Source of the DNA: a virus
DNA: 31,125 nucleotides
Reading direction: 5' to 3' (one strand)
IMG/VR virus record: IMGVR_UViG_3300047457_000466
Location: 1 to 31,125 of that record
Under the pieces are notes generated by a model, which saw only the letters and a program-made list of their open reading frames with translations, had not been told where the DNA came from and made no database searches. Positions 1-7,971 of the stretch are shown here, in pieces. The translations under genes and the position numbers were made by a program. The stretch's first letter is position 1; each line of letters starts with the position of its first letter.

Positions 1-45
1 GACATCACCTTGTAGACCGGGCCGACCGGTCTACAAGGTGATGTC
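1..45. repeat. Perfect 20-bp inverted repeat at the window edge (fold-back)
   Basis: Bases 1-20 are the exact reverse complement of bases 26-45, with a 5-base centre. The right arm reads naturally as collagen-repeat codons (Thr-Gly-Leu-Gln-Gly-Asp-Val). The left arm puts a TAG stop at 13-15 in the same frame, so the fibre reading frame is broken only inside the inverted copy. A fold-back at a sequence end is typical of an amplification or assembly chimera. A real hairpin is possible but less likely. Confidence 0.85.
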
Positions 46-1710
46 GGGGCGACCGGTCCAACAGGTCTTCAGGGAGACATAGGACCAACCGGACCACAGG
101 GTGATACGGGATTGCCCGGCCCAACCGGACCTGTTGGTCCTACGGGTCCTATTGGTGCGACAGGCCCAACCGGAATTGAAGGCTCGACAGGGCCGACAGG
201 GCCGACTGGTGCCACTGGGCCTCAGGGAACCTCTGTCAACATCAAAGGAACAGTACCAACTTCGGCTGATCTTCCAACTGTGGGAAACCTTCCCGGAGAT
301 GGATACATTACGGCAGATACTGGACACCTTTGGATTTGGACAGGTCTTCTTTGGAATGATGCTGGCTTAATAGTCGGACCCACTGGGGCTACCGGGGCTA
401 CCGGTCCGATTGGTGCTACCGGTCCGATTGGTGCTACTGGGCCGCAAGGAGATATTGGTCCGATCGGTGCAACCGGACCGCAGGGGATCGATGGTCCAAC
501 AGGAGCTACAGGGCCGACTGGCCCGACAGGCCCGCAAGGAATACAGGGTAATGTTGGTGCGACAGGCCCGACAGGTTTACAGGGAGATGTCGGGGCTACG
601 GGGGCAACCGGACCAATCGGTGCAACAGGGCCACAAGGCGATACTGGAGCTACCGGACCATCAGGTTTAACCGGGGCTACAGGTCCGCAAGGTATTCAAG
701 GCGATGTTGGAGCTACTGGACCAACCGGTGTAACTGGGCCTATAGGTGCAACCGGTCCCACAGGTTCAGCCGGCGTTGATGGAATCACTGGTCCAACTGG
801 TCCAACCGGGGCAACTGGTCCTACGGGTGTCGGTGTAACTGGAGCAACCGGTGCTACAGGACCAACTGGCGCGGGTGGTGCATACGGCTATTGGGGTGCA
901 TTTTATGATACGACCAATCAAGCCGCCGCAGCAATCAACACTGCTTACGCAGTAAATTTGAACGGCACAGACCCTAATAGCAACGGTGTATCTATTGTAT
1001 CTGGAAATCAGATTACATTTGCACATGAAGGTGTTTACACACTTAATGTGTCTATTATGTTTGTCAATACAGACACTCAGATTCACAATGGCCTTGTATG
1101 GTTTAGAAAAAATGATACAGGTGCTACAGGCGATATTCCTGACAGCAGTAGTGACGTATCAGTCCCAAACTCTCATGGTGGAGTTAGTGGCTTTATCATT
1201 GTAACTGTTCCGCTAACCCTTAAACTACTTGCCGGTGATTACATTCAAGTAATGTGGGCAGTAGATAATACGCAAATTGGTATTTCTACTGTTACTCCAG
1301 CAGTTGGACCTGTAGCCCCCGGTGCTATAGTTTCTGTTCAACAAGTTTTATATACGCAACTTGGCCCAACTGGTGCAACAGGCGCTACAGGCCCAATCGG
1401 TGCGACTGGGCCTACCGGATTAACAGGAGCAACTGGCCCTACCGGATTAACGGGTCCCGTAGGGGCTACAGGGCCAACGGGTCTTACAGGGGCTACCGGC
1501 CCAACAGGGGCTACCGGTCCGACCGGTATTACTGGATCTATTTATGCCGGAACGTCTCCACCAGCAAATACAGCACTTTATCCTTTCTGGTGGAACTCAA
1601 CAACTGGAAGCATGTTTATTTACTATACCGATGCGGACAGTAGCCAGTGGGTCCAAATGGATGGATTCTATGTGTCTATCATTAGTAGTAATTCTTATTT
1701 AGTTTCTTGA
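16..1710 (+). CDS. Collagen-like tail fibre protein, 5' truncated
   Basis: A structural adhesin of the phage tail. The frame is open from base 16, directly after the TAG in the fold-back repeat, and consists of Gly-Pro-Thr / Gly-Ala-Thr collagen-type triplets, so the true start lies left of the window; in-frame TTG codons are internal. The order is: collagen repeat; a short globular module at about 235-370 (Val-Asn-Ile-Lys-Gly...Gly-His-Leu-Trp-Ile-Trp); a long collagen stretch to about 880; a globular beta-rich domain at about 880-1365 that resembles C1q/TNF-type trimer heads by layout; more collagen repeat; and a C-terminal module rich in Trp and Tyr. The two small modules recur in the tailspike at 3872-6190, which suggests module exchange. 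Nucleotide repeats are strong, for example tandem 18-base units at 403-438. The function as a trimeric fibre is inferred from family features. Confidence 0.8.
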   Translation, partial: TGPTGLQGDVGATGPTGLQGDIGPTGPQGDTGLPGPTGPVGPTGPIGATGPTGIEGSTGPTGPTGATGPQGTSVNIKGTVPTSADLPTVGNLPGDGYITADTGHLWIWTGLLWNDAGLIVGPTGATGATGPIGATGPIGATGPQGDIGPIGATGPQGIDGPTGATGPTGPTGPQGIQGNVGATGPTGLQGDVGATGATGPIGATGPQGDTGATGPSGLTGATGPQGIQGDVGATGPTGVTGPIGATGPTGSAGVDGITGPTGPTGATGPTGVGVTGATGATGPTGAGGAYGYWGAFYDTTNQAAAAINTAYAVNLNGTDPNSNGVSIVSGNQITFAHEGVYTLNVSIMFVNTDTQIHNGLVWFRKNDTGATGDIPDSSSDVSVPNSHGGVSGFIIVTVPLTLKLLAGDYIQVMWAVDNTQIGISTVTPAVGPVAPGAIVSVQQVLYTQLGPTGATGATGPIGATGPTGLTGATGPTGLTGPVGATGPTGLTGATGPTGATGPTGITGSIYAGTSPPANTALYPFWWNSTTGSMFIYYTDADSSQWVQMDGFYVSIISSNSYLVS

Positions 1711-1719
1711 GGCATAACT

Positions 1720-3138
1720 ATGGCCGCTTTAAATTTTCCCGCAACACCAACGGTAGGTCAGGTTTACACTGCTAATGGAAAATCATGGCAATGGAATGGT
1801 ACCGCTTGGCTTGCCTATAATCTTATAACGGCGCTTAGCGGAATTACAATCGACGCGTCACCAATAGGTCAAAATACAGCGGCAGCAGGTAAGTTTACAA
1901 ATCTTGAATACACCGGAACGCTGACTGGCGGGACCGGGGTAATCAACATCGGTTCGGGACAGCTCTATAAGGATGCGGCCGGCAACCTTGGCTTGGGTGT
2001 TACGCCGAGTGGTTGGGGTTCGACATTTAAGGCGCTACAAGGAGGCGCTGGATCTTTATGGTCTTATTCAACATCTGGGTTCGGATTTACTGCTAATGCG
2101 TACAACAATTCTGGGTGGAAATATGTAAATAACGGGTATGCCAATAGCTTTGAAACCGATACGGGCAAATTTGTTTGGTACACCGCCCCCTCTGGCACAG
2201 CAGGAAACGCAATCTCCTTCACTCAGGCGATGACGCTGGATGCGAGTGGGAATCTTAATGTAGCCAATCTTACGGCATCCAGAGCTTTAGCAACTGATGC
2301 TTCTAAAAATCTTGTATCTTCAGCTACCACTTCTACAGAGCTTGGATATGTCTCAGGCGTAACTAGCGCAATTCAAACGCAGTTGAATAGTAAAGCGCCG
2401 TTAACTGGAACCGGAACTTCTGGCTCTTGGCCTATTAATGTTACGGGGTCTTCCGCATCCTGTACGGGTAATGCAGCAACGGCAACCAATGCCACTACAG
2501 CAGGCGGGTTTACTCCATCTCAGTCTTCAGGTACTGCAAATCGAATTGTTGTTGCTGATGCTAGTGGGTACATACAGAACACTTATTACAATTCCACCGA
2601 CAACTCTCAAGCGTCTGGCGTTACGGGCGTTATGGTTAAGGCGGGCGATAACTGGCTAAGGACTGGTACAGCCGCCGCAGTAGCCACTTTTATCAGCGGC
2701 CAAACGATGAACATCTCTGGCTCATCGACTTCGTGTTCCGGCAACGCGGCGACCGCTACGACGGCTTCTTCATGCTCCGGTAACTCAGCAACGGCAACCA
2801 ATGGCGCGAGGGCGTGGGTTTCTTTCGGCGGTGGCGCTAATGGAACCACGGCTGGTGGAATTCTTGCGAGTGGAAGCTTGGGAGTAAGCTCCGTTACATA
2901 CAACGGGACGGGTGATTACACAGTAAACTTCTCGCCCGCGCTATCGAACGCAAATTACACCTATACATTCGGCTTGACCCGCGACATTGCTGGGGGTGGT
3001 GGTGCACAAACAATTTGTAATGACTACGGGGCAACGAAATCTACTACCGCTTTACGGGTGAGGGCAAGTTTCCGCGACGGCGGGAGCGCCGGATACTTTA
3101 ATCCAACTTACATTTACATGGCAATGTTTGCAGCATGA
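1720..3138 (+). CDS. Tail fibre protein
   Basis: A 472-residue tail fibre-type protein. The N-terminus (MAALNFPATPTVGQVYTANG, then Trp-Gln-Trp-Asn-Gly-Thr-Ala-Trp) is the common phage fibre attachment module. The middle is rich in Gly, Ser, Thr and Asn, with short repeats of the type Cys-(Ser/Thr)-Gly-Asn-Ala-Ala-Thr-Ala-Thr, as in long beta-structured fibres. The last 100 residues form a distinct beta-rich tip with Tyr-Thr-Phe and an aromatic C-terminus. GAGG at 1709-1712 lies 7 bases before the ATG, and the stop of the preceding fibre gene overlaps this Shine-Dalgarno. It sits between two other fibre genes, so it probably forms part of the same adhesion apparatus. No intramolecular chaperone or lyase motif was recognised. 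Confidence 0.75.
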   Translation: MAALNFPATPTVGQVYTANGKSWQWNGTAWLAYNLITALSGITIDASPIGQNTAAAGKFTNLEYTGTLTGGTGVINIGSGQLYKDAAGNLGLGVTPSGWGSTFKALQGGAGSLWSYSTSGFGFTANAYNNSGWKYVNNGYANSFETDTGKFVWYTAPSGTAGNAISFTQAMTLDASGNLNVANLTASRALATDASKNLVSSATTSTELGYVSGVTSAIQTQLNSKAPLTGTGTSGSWPINVTGSSASCTGNAATATNATTAGGFTPSQSSGTANRIVVADASGYIQNTYYNSTDNSQASGVTGVMVKAGDNWLRTGTAAAVATFISGQTMNISGSSTSCSGNAATATTASSCSGNSATATNGARAWVSFGGGANGTTAGGILASGSLGVSSVTYNGTGDYTVNFSPALSNANYTYTFGLTRDIAGGGGAQTICNDYGATKSTTALRVRASFRDGGSAGYFNPTYIYMAMFAA

Positions 3139-3401
3139 AAAAATTTATTATTCACCCAAATCCTGACACACCAAATCAAATTTGCTTGGTCTGTCCTGCT
3201 GAAGATTGTAATATCGCTTTGGAAGAAATTGCGAGAAAAGATGTTCCTGCGGGCCTACCTTTTAAGTTTATCGACGAGGCAGATATTCCCCGCGAGTTCG
3301 ATTACTTCGCGGCATACGAGGCTGATTTTAGCAAGCCCGACGGCTACGGTATCGGGCAGGAGGCATGGATCATTGAGCAAGAGGCGAAGCTAGCGAAATG
3401 A
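3135..3401 (+). CDS. Small fibre-associated phage protein
   Basis: An 88-residue protein whose ATG overlaps the stop of the upstream fibre gene (ATGA), indicating translational coupling. The central motif Asp-Val-Pro-Ala-Gly-Leu-Pro-Phe-Lys-Phe-Ile-Asp-Glu-Ala-Asp-Ile-Pro recalls small proteins commonly found just downstream of tail fibre genes in Proteobacteria phages. Two Cys residues occur near the N-terminus. A role in fibre folding or assembly is only an inference from position; the biochemical function is unknown. No signal peptide or membrane segment is visible. Confidence 0.65.
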   Translation: MKKFIIHPNPDTPNQICLVCPAEDCNIALEEIARKDVPAGLPFKFIDEADIPREFDYFAAYEADFSKPDGYGIGQEAWIIEQEAKLAK

Positions 3402-3634
3402 TTACGATCAATCTTGAAAAAGCGAAAGAGATCCACAAGGATATTCTGAGGCAACAGCGCGCACCATTGCTTACTGAACTTGATATTCAGTTTCAGAAAG
3501 CAATTGAGTTTAGTTCAGACCATTCTGCGATTGTCAAGGAGAAGCAACGACTTCGCGACGTTACAAAGCTCTGTGATTCCGTCACGTCCATTGAAGAATT
3601 GAAATCGATCACGTGCAATTCACCGGCTTTGTGA
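3398..3634 (+). CDS. Small helical phage protein, fibre cluster
   Basis: A 78-residue protein, again coupled to its neighbour by an ATGA overlap at 3398-3401. The N-terminus (Met-Ile-Thr-Ile-Asn-Leu-Glu-Lys-Ala-Lys-Glu-Ile-His) and the pattern of amphipathic helices with Arg-Ala-Pro-Leu-Leu resemble a family of short proteins that follow tail fibre genes in many phages. It ends just before the promoter-like element at 3661. The function is unknown; a fibre assembly or chaperone role is possible from context alone. Confidence 0.6.
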   Translation: MITINLEKAKEIHKDILRQQRAPLLTELDIQFQKAIEFSSDHSAIVKEKQRLRDVTKLCDSVTSIEELKSITCNSPAL

Positions 3635-3660
3635 TTAAATCATTTGGTACGGAAAAGGTG

Positions 3661-3695
3661 TATAATTTTACGTAGTTATTCAACCAGAGGTAACG
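3661..3695 (+). promoter_or_regulatory. Candidate promoter and leader hairpin
   Basis: A perfect TATAAT (3661-3666) lies 30 bases before the start of the 50-residue gene. No good -35 box is present at 16-18 bases, so activity would need an activator or a phage factor. After the -10 comes N5-GTAGTT, and GTTA/TAAC can pair so that the AGAGG ribosome site sits in the loop. The same -10, N5, GTAGTT layout occurs at 7335-7351. Confidence 0.35.
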
Positions 3696-3696
3696 T

Positions 3697-3849
3697 ATGA
3701 TTTTTAATCTAGAACAGCATGAAATTGAATCTATTATCGGATTCATTGATAACAACTCTACTACTAGTTCAAATTTTTGGCCTTTGGTCCAAAAACTCAA
3801 ATTTCAATATCAGGAACAGCTTCCAAAGCAAGAAGATCCGCAGGAATAA
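3697..3849 (+). CDS. 50-residue hypothetical protein
   Basis: A short gene encoding 50 residues (Met-Ile-Phe-Asn-Leu-Glu-Gln-His-Glu-Ile-Glu...). AGAGG at 3686-3690 is 6 bases before the ATG, and the gene fills the gap between two structural genes on the same strand. The sequence is acidic and amphipathic, with no membrane segment, Cys or obvious motif, and ends in Gln-Glu-Asp-Pro-Gln-Glu. Similar tiny helical proteins are common in tail-fibre clusters. I do not recognise a function. Confidence 0.55.
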   Translation: MIFNLEQHEIESIIGFIDNNSTTSSNFWPLVQKLKFQYQEQLPKQEDPQE

Positions 3850-3871
3850 TTGTTTTTAATTAGGTGTCCAC

Positions 3872-6190
3872 ATGACGACTTTTGTAGACGGTGAGATTCT
3901 TACCGCCGGTCTTCTAAACGGGGCTCTTCAAGAAGCTTCCCAAGGAGCAACAGGACCTGTTGGGGCTACTGGCCCCACTGGACCCACTGGCCCACAAGGA
4001 GTAGCCGCGACAATTAAAGGTTCTGTGGCCACAGTTGCCGATCTACCGGCTAGTGCTACTGTCAACGATGGTTATATCGTTCTCAGTAACGGTAATCTAT
4101 ACATCTGGAACGGTTCAGCGTGGATCGACGCCGGACAAATTGTTGGCCCTGTTGGCCCTGCCGGTCCAACCGGTCCTTCTGGATTAACAGGAGCCCTGCT
4201 TTGGTTTGGTCTAACACCCCCGACGGATCCAATATCTTATCCGCAATGGTGGCATACTGAATTAGGTGTTCTACTCTCTTATTACACTGATATTGATTCA
4301 GCGCAGTGGATTCAACAGGATACGGCACCGATTGGGCCGATTGGCGCTACGGGACCAACAGGGCCGATTGGCGCTACGGGACCTACTGGCTTAACCGGAA
4401 TTACTGGTCCTACTGGACCGTCTGGAGCGACCGGGCCGTCCGGGTTAGCTTCCTCGGTTCCCGGGCCGACAGGGGCAACCGGGCCATTAGGGCCTTCTGG
4501 ACCTTCTGGACCTGCATCAACAATCCCCGGACCTACCGGAGCAACTGGACCAACAGGCCCGCTTGGTTTAACCGGCGCCACAGGACCGCAAGGCCTAACC
4601 GGAGCGACAGGCCCGACAGGCCCGACAGCTACACTTTCTACTGTGGTTAAAGAATCAAACGGCACCAGTTTTACACCAACACCCACCGAACGTTTGATTA
4701 GTAATATGTTGGGGGACTACGTTAGTGTTTGGGACTTTTACATCGCGGGTCAAACTTATTGGGACACAGCTATTGCAAATGCCCTGTCAGCACTTGGTTC
4801 CGAAGGCGCCCTTTATTTTCCGCCGGGCATTTACAACATCAGCAACCAGATTAATATTACCAACGCGAACGTAACACTAAAAGGTGCCGGAAACGCGACT
4901 ATTATTAGACAAAATACGTCTAACAAACCGATTATAGTTCCTACTGGGGTACGTCTGACGGTATCTGACATGCAACTTACGTATGCATCACAAGGTACCA
5001 GTTCTGGCGGAACATCTGGAGCGGCGATATTAATTACCGCCGGAAACCAAGGGACTTATAACAACCTTTGGATTTACAACGCTTATGTGGGTATGGAATG
5101 CGGGAATGGCGCTAACGTCAATTCAGCAATGAACATATCAATTTATGAATTTACATATGCTGGATTCTATTTCCACGATAACGCTTACAACACAAGTATT
5201 ACAAATTTCTGGATGGGCATTAGCGACGCTGGAATAGCTGCCGGCCTTGGGACACAAGGAAACATCGTTCTAATCAACAGAAATGAAGGACATACCTTTG
5301 TAAATGGGCAAATATATCAAGGTGCAAACGCGCTTTATTGCAACGCGTCTGCTGCGACTTACACAAATTGTCCGTCGTATTGTTTTTTCACAAATGTGTA
5401 TTTTGACAGTGCCACATTAACATCAAACATAACAAAATCAGCATTTTTGTTTTTTACCGGATGCTGGTTTAGTGGCGGAAGAAATCCTTCAAATCCGCAA
5501 CCCGGAGTGTATGTTAACTCGTCTAACAACATAATTTTTTCTAATTGCGGATTTGCAAATAATGGATCGTACGGTGCTCTTGTAGAATCAGGATGCAATA
5601 GAGTTAATTTTAACGCTTGTGAATTTAACAGCAATTCATATTCATCATCTGGAAGCTATGATGGGCTATGCTATGCTAATAACAATACAAACTTTTCAGT
5701 CGTAGGATGTATTTCAAGTAGCGGATTTTTTGCAAACACACAAAGATATGGAATACTGGTTGGTACGGGGTGTACAAATTTTGTGCTAACAGACAATCAG
5801 GTATCCGGAAATCTTTCTGGTGGCATTCAAAACAATTCTATTGGAGATACGGTCCGAGTTTACAGTAATCCCGGCGCAAATGATCTTTTCCAGTATCACG
5901 ACGTAAACGGAGCCCGTTTTTTGACTGGACCAAGCGGTACTGTTTATAATTATCAAAATACCACCGGTAAACCGATTCACGTTGAAGCTTTTGGGATCAG
6001 TGGATCAAACAACAACATGAATATGTGGATCAATTCTTCCAACGGAGGCCTTGGTTCTGGTTACGCGGTAAGTGGCCAATCCGGTACAGCGTGTTCAGTG
6101 TCAAGTTTAGTTCCGCCGGGATGGTGGTATCGTATTGAGTCGCAATCTCCGGGAGCAATGACTTTGCTATCTTGGGGCGAAATGTATTAA
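3872..6190 (+). CDS. Tailspike: collagen-like stem with pectate-lyase-type beta-helix
   Basis: A 772-residue adhesin. Residues 1-20 ([10 protein letters not shown]) form a typical baseplate-attachment start. Collagen-like triplets follow, interrupted at about 44-91 and 105-150 by two modules shared with the fibre at 16-1710, and continue to about residue 251. From about 275 the protein is a right-handed beta-helix of the pectate lyase superfamily: Val-Trp-Asp-Phe, then [10 protein letters not shown], then repeated Asn-rich rungs to about 690, and a small C-terminal cap. Such spikes bind and often cleave capsule or O-antigen, but I cannot identify catalytic residues. The ATG at 3872 follows TAGGTG at 3861-3866. 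Identical 27-base repeats occur around 4335-4380 and could slip. Confidence 0.8.
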   Translation: MTTFVDGEILTAGLLNGALQEASQGATGPVGATGPTGPTGPQGVAATIKGSVATVADLPASATVNDGYIVLSNGNLYIWNGSAWIDAGQIVGPVGPAGPTGPSGLTGALLWFGLTPPTDPISYPQWWHTELGVLLSYYTDIDSAQWIQQDTAPIGPIGATGPTGPIGATGPTGLTGITGPTGPSGATGPSGLASSVPGPTGATGPLGPSGPSGPASTIPGPTGATGPTGPLGLTGATGPQGLTGATGPTGPTATLSTVVKESNGTSFTPTPTERLISNMLGDYVSVWDFYIAGQTYWDTAIANALSALGSEGALYFPPGIYNISNQINITNANVTLKGAGNATIIRQNTSNKPIIVPTGVRLTVSDMQLTYASQGTSSGGTSGAAILITAGNQGTYNNLWIYNAYVGMECGNGANVNSAMNISIYEFTYAGFYFHDNAYNTSITNFWMGISDAGIAAGLGTQGNIVLINRNEGHTFVNGQIYQGANALYCNASAATYTNCPSYCFFTNVYFDSATLTSNITKSAFLFFTGCWFSGGRNPSNPQPGVYVNSSNNIIFSNCGFANNGSYGALVESGCNRVNFNACEFNSNSYSSSGSYDGLCYANNNTNFSVVGCISSSGFFANTQRYGILVGTGCTNFVLTDNQVSGNLSGGIQNNSIGDTVRVYSNPGANDLFQYHDVNGARFLTGPSGTVYNYQNTTGKPIHVEAFGISGSNNNMNMWINSSNGGLGSGYAVSGQSGTACSVSSLVPPGWWYRIESQSPGAMTLLSWGEMY

Positions 6191-6208
6191 TTATTCTGAG
6201 GAGGACAC

Positions 6209-7315
6209 ATGGCTCGTTTGCATTTACTGGGGTTGTTTCACACAATCCCTAGAGCTGATTATTCACATTGTGCTTTTACCGGCCGTGTAATCCGGTTTGG
6301 TAAAATGATGGAGCCTTTTGGCCACGAAATTATCGAGTACTCGAATGAGGGTTCTGAGAGTTACGCCGATGAACATGTGACTATTCTTAGCTCTGAACGT
6401 TTTGAGGAATTGAAGGTACTATATAAACAGGAGCAACCAAATGAAGCGGCCTCAACGAACTCAACGCTTTATCGGGAATTCGCTAATATTCTTCGCCGGG
6501 AGCTTGCATCTCGCCTTCAGCCTAACGATATTGTTTGTCATCCTTTCGGTATTGCTCATGCCGATTTGGTTGTTGCTTTTCCTGACGCAAAACATCTTGA
6601 AATAGGAATCGGATACACCCAGTGCGCTATGCCGCTTCGGGTATACGAAACATATCAATGGATGAGCTGGCATCAAGGTAAAGAGCAGACCGGCGGAAAC
6701 GATTACCAATGGGTATGCCCAATGGGCTACGACATCGAAGACTGGGAACCATCTTACGAAACCGGTTCATATCTTTTGTATTTTGGACGGGTTATCGAAT
6801 GCAAAGGCCTACACATTGTCAAAGAATTAGCCCGGCAAGTAGATTTACCAGTCCGCATCGTCGGCGAAGCAAATCCTATGTGGCTATCTTCTTTTATGGC
6901 AGACGCACCATCAAATCTCAGCTATAGCCCACCGGTGACTGGTACGGCTCGAAGCGACTTGCTTCGAAACGCTTACGCTATGCTGATGCCAACGCGTTAC
7001 ACCGAACCTTTTGGTGGGGCTGGTGTTGAAGGTATGCTTTGCGGCACGCCTCTCATTGCTTCCGATTTTGGTGCTTTTTCCGAAACCGTTATACATGGTT
7101 ACAATGGCTTTCGATGTCACACGCTTGGTGATTGGATTCAAGCAGTACGGGAAACAAAGAATCTTAACCGTAGAGCCGTAGCTTCTACAGCCCGTATAAC
7201 GTACTCTCTTCAAAATGTCGGCCGGCAAATGGATAAAATCGTCAGGCAGATAGAAAATCTTAGTAATAAAGGATGGTATTCGCTGGACGGAACGGACGCC
7301 GTTTGGGAGCGGTGA
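6209..7315 (+). CDS. GT-B fold glycosyltransferase (GT4-like)
   Basis: A 368-residue retaining-type glycosyltransferase of the group 1 (GT4-like) family. The C-terminal Rossmann half carries the recognisable features: Tyr-Phe-Gly-Arg-Val-Ile-Glu-Cys-Lys-Gly at about 191-200 (Arg and Lys that usually contact the nucleotide-sugar phosphates) and the E-x7-E motif at Glu266/Glu274, followed by Cys-Gly-Thr-Pro. There is no signal peptide or membrane segment, so it acts in the cytoplasm of the infected cell. A GAGGAGG at 6198-6204 gives it one of the strongest ribosome sites in the window. It is placed directly after the tailspike, which suggests that it glycosylates a fibre or a host surface glycan precursor. 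DNA glycosylation is a less likely alternative. Donor and acceptor cannot be read from the sequence. Confidence 0.8.
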   Translation: MARLHLLGLFHTIPRADYSHCAFTGRVIRFGKMMEPFGHEIIEYSNEGSESYADEHVTILSSERFEELKVLYKQEQPNEAASTNSTLYREFANILRRELASRLQPNDIVCHPFGIAHADLVVAFPDAKHLEIGIGYTQCAMPLRVYETYQWMSWHQGKEQTGGNDYQWVCPMGYDIEDWEPSYETGSYLLYFGRVIECKGLHIVKELARQVDLPVRIVGEANPMWLSSFMADAPSNLSYSPPVTGTARSDLLRNAYAMLMPTRYTEPFGGAGVEGMLCGTPLIASDFGAFSETVIHGYNGFRCHTLGDWIQAVRETKNLNRRAVASTARITYSLQNVGRQMDKIVRQIENLSNKGWYSLDGTDAVWER

Positions 7316-7367
7316 CAGTCGCTATTCTTCGGCGGATAATGCTTTGTAGTTCAATTTAGGAAACTAC
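7312..7367 (+). promoter_or_regulatory. Sigma70-like promoter and leader hairpin for the tail operon
   Basis: GTGACA (7312-7317), a 17-base spacer and GATAAT (7335-7340) match the sigma70 consensus at 10 of 12 positions. The -35 box overlaps the stop codon of the glycosyltransferase gene. The predicted transcript begins near GTAGTT (7346-7351), which can pair with AACTAC (7362-7367). The Shine-Dalgarno TTAGGA lies in the loop and the TTG start follows at once, so translation of the first tail gene may depend on this hairpin. Confidence 0.6.
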
Positions 7368-7368
7368 C

Positions 7369-7962
7369 TTGACTAATACTAGCGCCACTGCTGGATATCT
7401 TGCCCCTACCGGTAATCCGCCTCCGTATACGGACGATGCGCTAACGAACTTTATTCACGATTGGATAGTTGGTGTTTGTGGTCTACCAAATCAAATGGTA
7501 CGCCCACGCTGGCAACCAGAGCCACCGAACATCCCAGAAGAGAATGTTGATTGGATGGCCTTCGGTATCAACATCAGGGCAATGCTCCCGGGTACCGTGT
7601 TCGAAGGACATTTCGCCGGGGATGAAAGATTTCCTGAAGGCTACAATGAAATCAGGAGTCATGACGAATTTACGGTGACTTGTTCGATCTACGGACCGAA
7701 CGCCGAACGTACTGCCATGTATTTGAGCCGTGGTGCGTATCTTGCCCAGAACCTAGAATCGTTGCAGTTGATGAACATGGGTTTGATTGCTGTTGGAGCG
7801 CAAGTTACCGTTCCTGAAATCATTAAGCAAAAATGGGTGTTTCGTCTAGATATGCCCATTGAATTAAGACGTCAGGTTGTCCTAGATTATCCGGTGGAAA
7901 ACCTGCTGTCTAGTACGTCCATTATCCACAATGAAAGTTATTCAGAACCGTCTATTAGTTAG
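7369..7962 (+). CDS. Tail terminator / neck protein, LIC_12616-like
   Basis: A 197-residue protein that matches the LIC_12616 / gp12-like neck-terminator family of contractile phages: Tyr-Thr-Asp-Asp-Ala-Leu, Phe-Ile-His-Asp-Trp-Ile-Val-Gly, Arg-Pro-Arg-Trp-Gln-Pro-Glu-Pro-Pro near the start, and Ser-Ile-Tyr-Gly-Pro-Asn in the middle. The family caps the tail tube and sheath and joins tail to head. The start is a TTG at 7369 with TTAGG 8 bases upstream; no better ATG keeps the conserved N-terminus. It is the first gene after the 7312 promoter and lies immediately before the sheath gene, the usual order. Confidence 0.7.
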   Translation: MTNTSATAGYLAPTGNPPPYTDDALTNFIHDWIVGVCGLPNQMVRPRWQPEPPNIPEENVDWMAFGINIRAMLPGTVFEGHFAGDERFPEGYNEIRSHDEFTVTCSIYGPNAERTAMYLSRGAYLAQNLESLQLMNMGLIAVGAQVTVPEIIKQKWVFRLDMPIELRRQVVLDYPVENLLSSTSIIHNESYSEPSIS

Positions 7963-7971
7963 GAGCTACCG

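Noticed and set aside
380-880. CRISPR-like array from regular short repeats
   Set aside because: The repeats are in-frame coding triplets of a collagen-like protein and vary by codon choice, without spacers.
112-1710. TTG start for the collagen fibre at base 112
   Set aside because: The collagen triplets continue in frame upstream to base 16, so the gene starts outside the window.
4312-4686. Pro/Val/Gly-rich - strand frame within the tailspike
   Set aside because: It is the reverse complement of collagen repeats, which always gives such frames.
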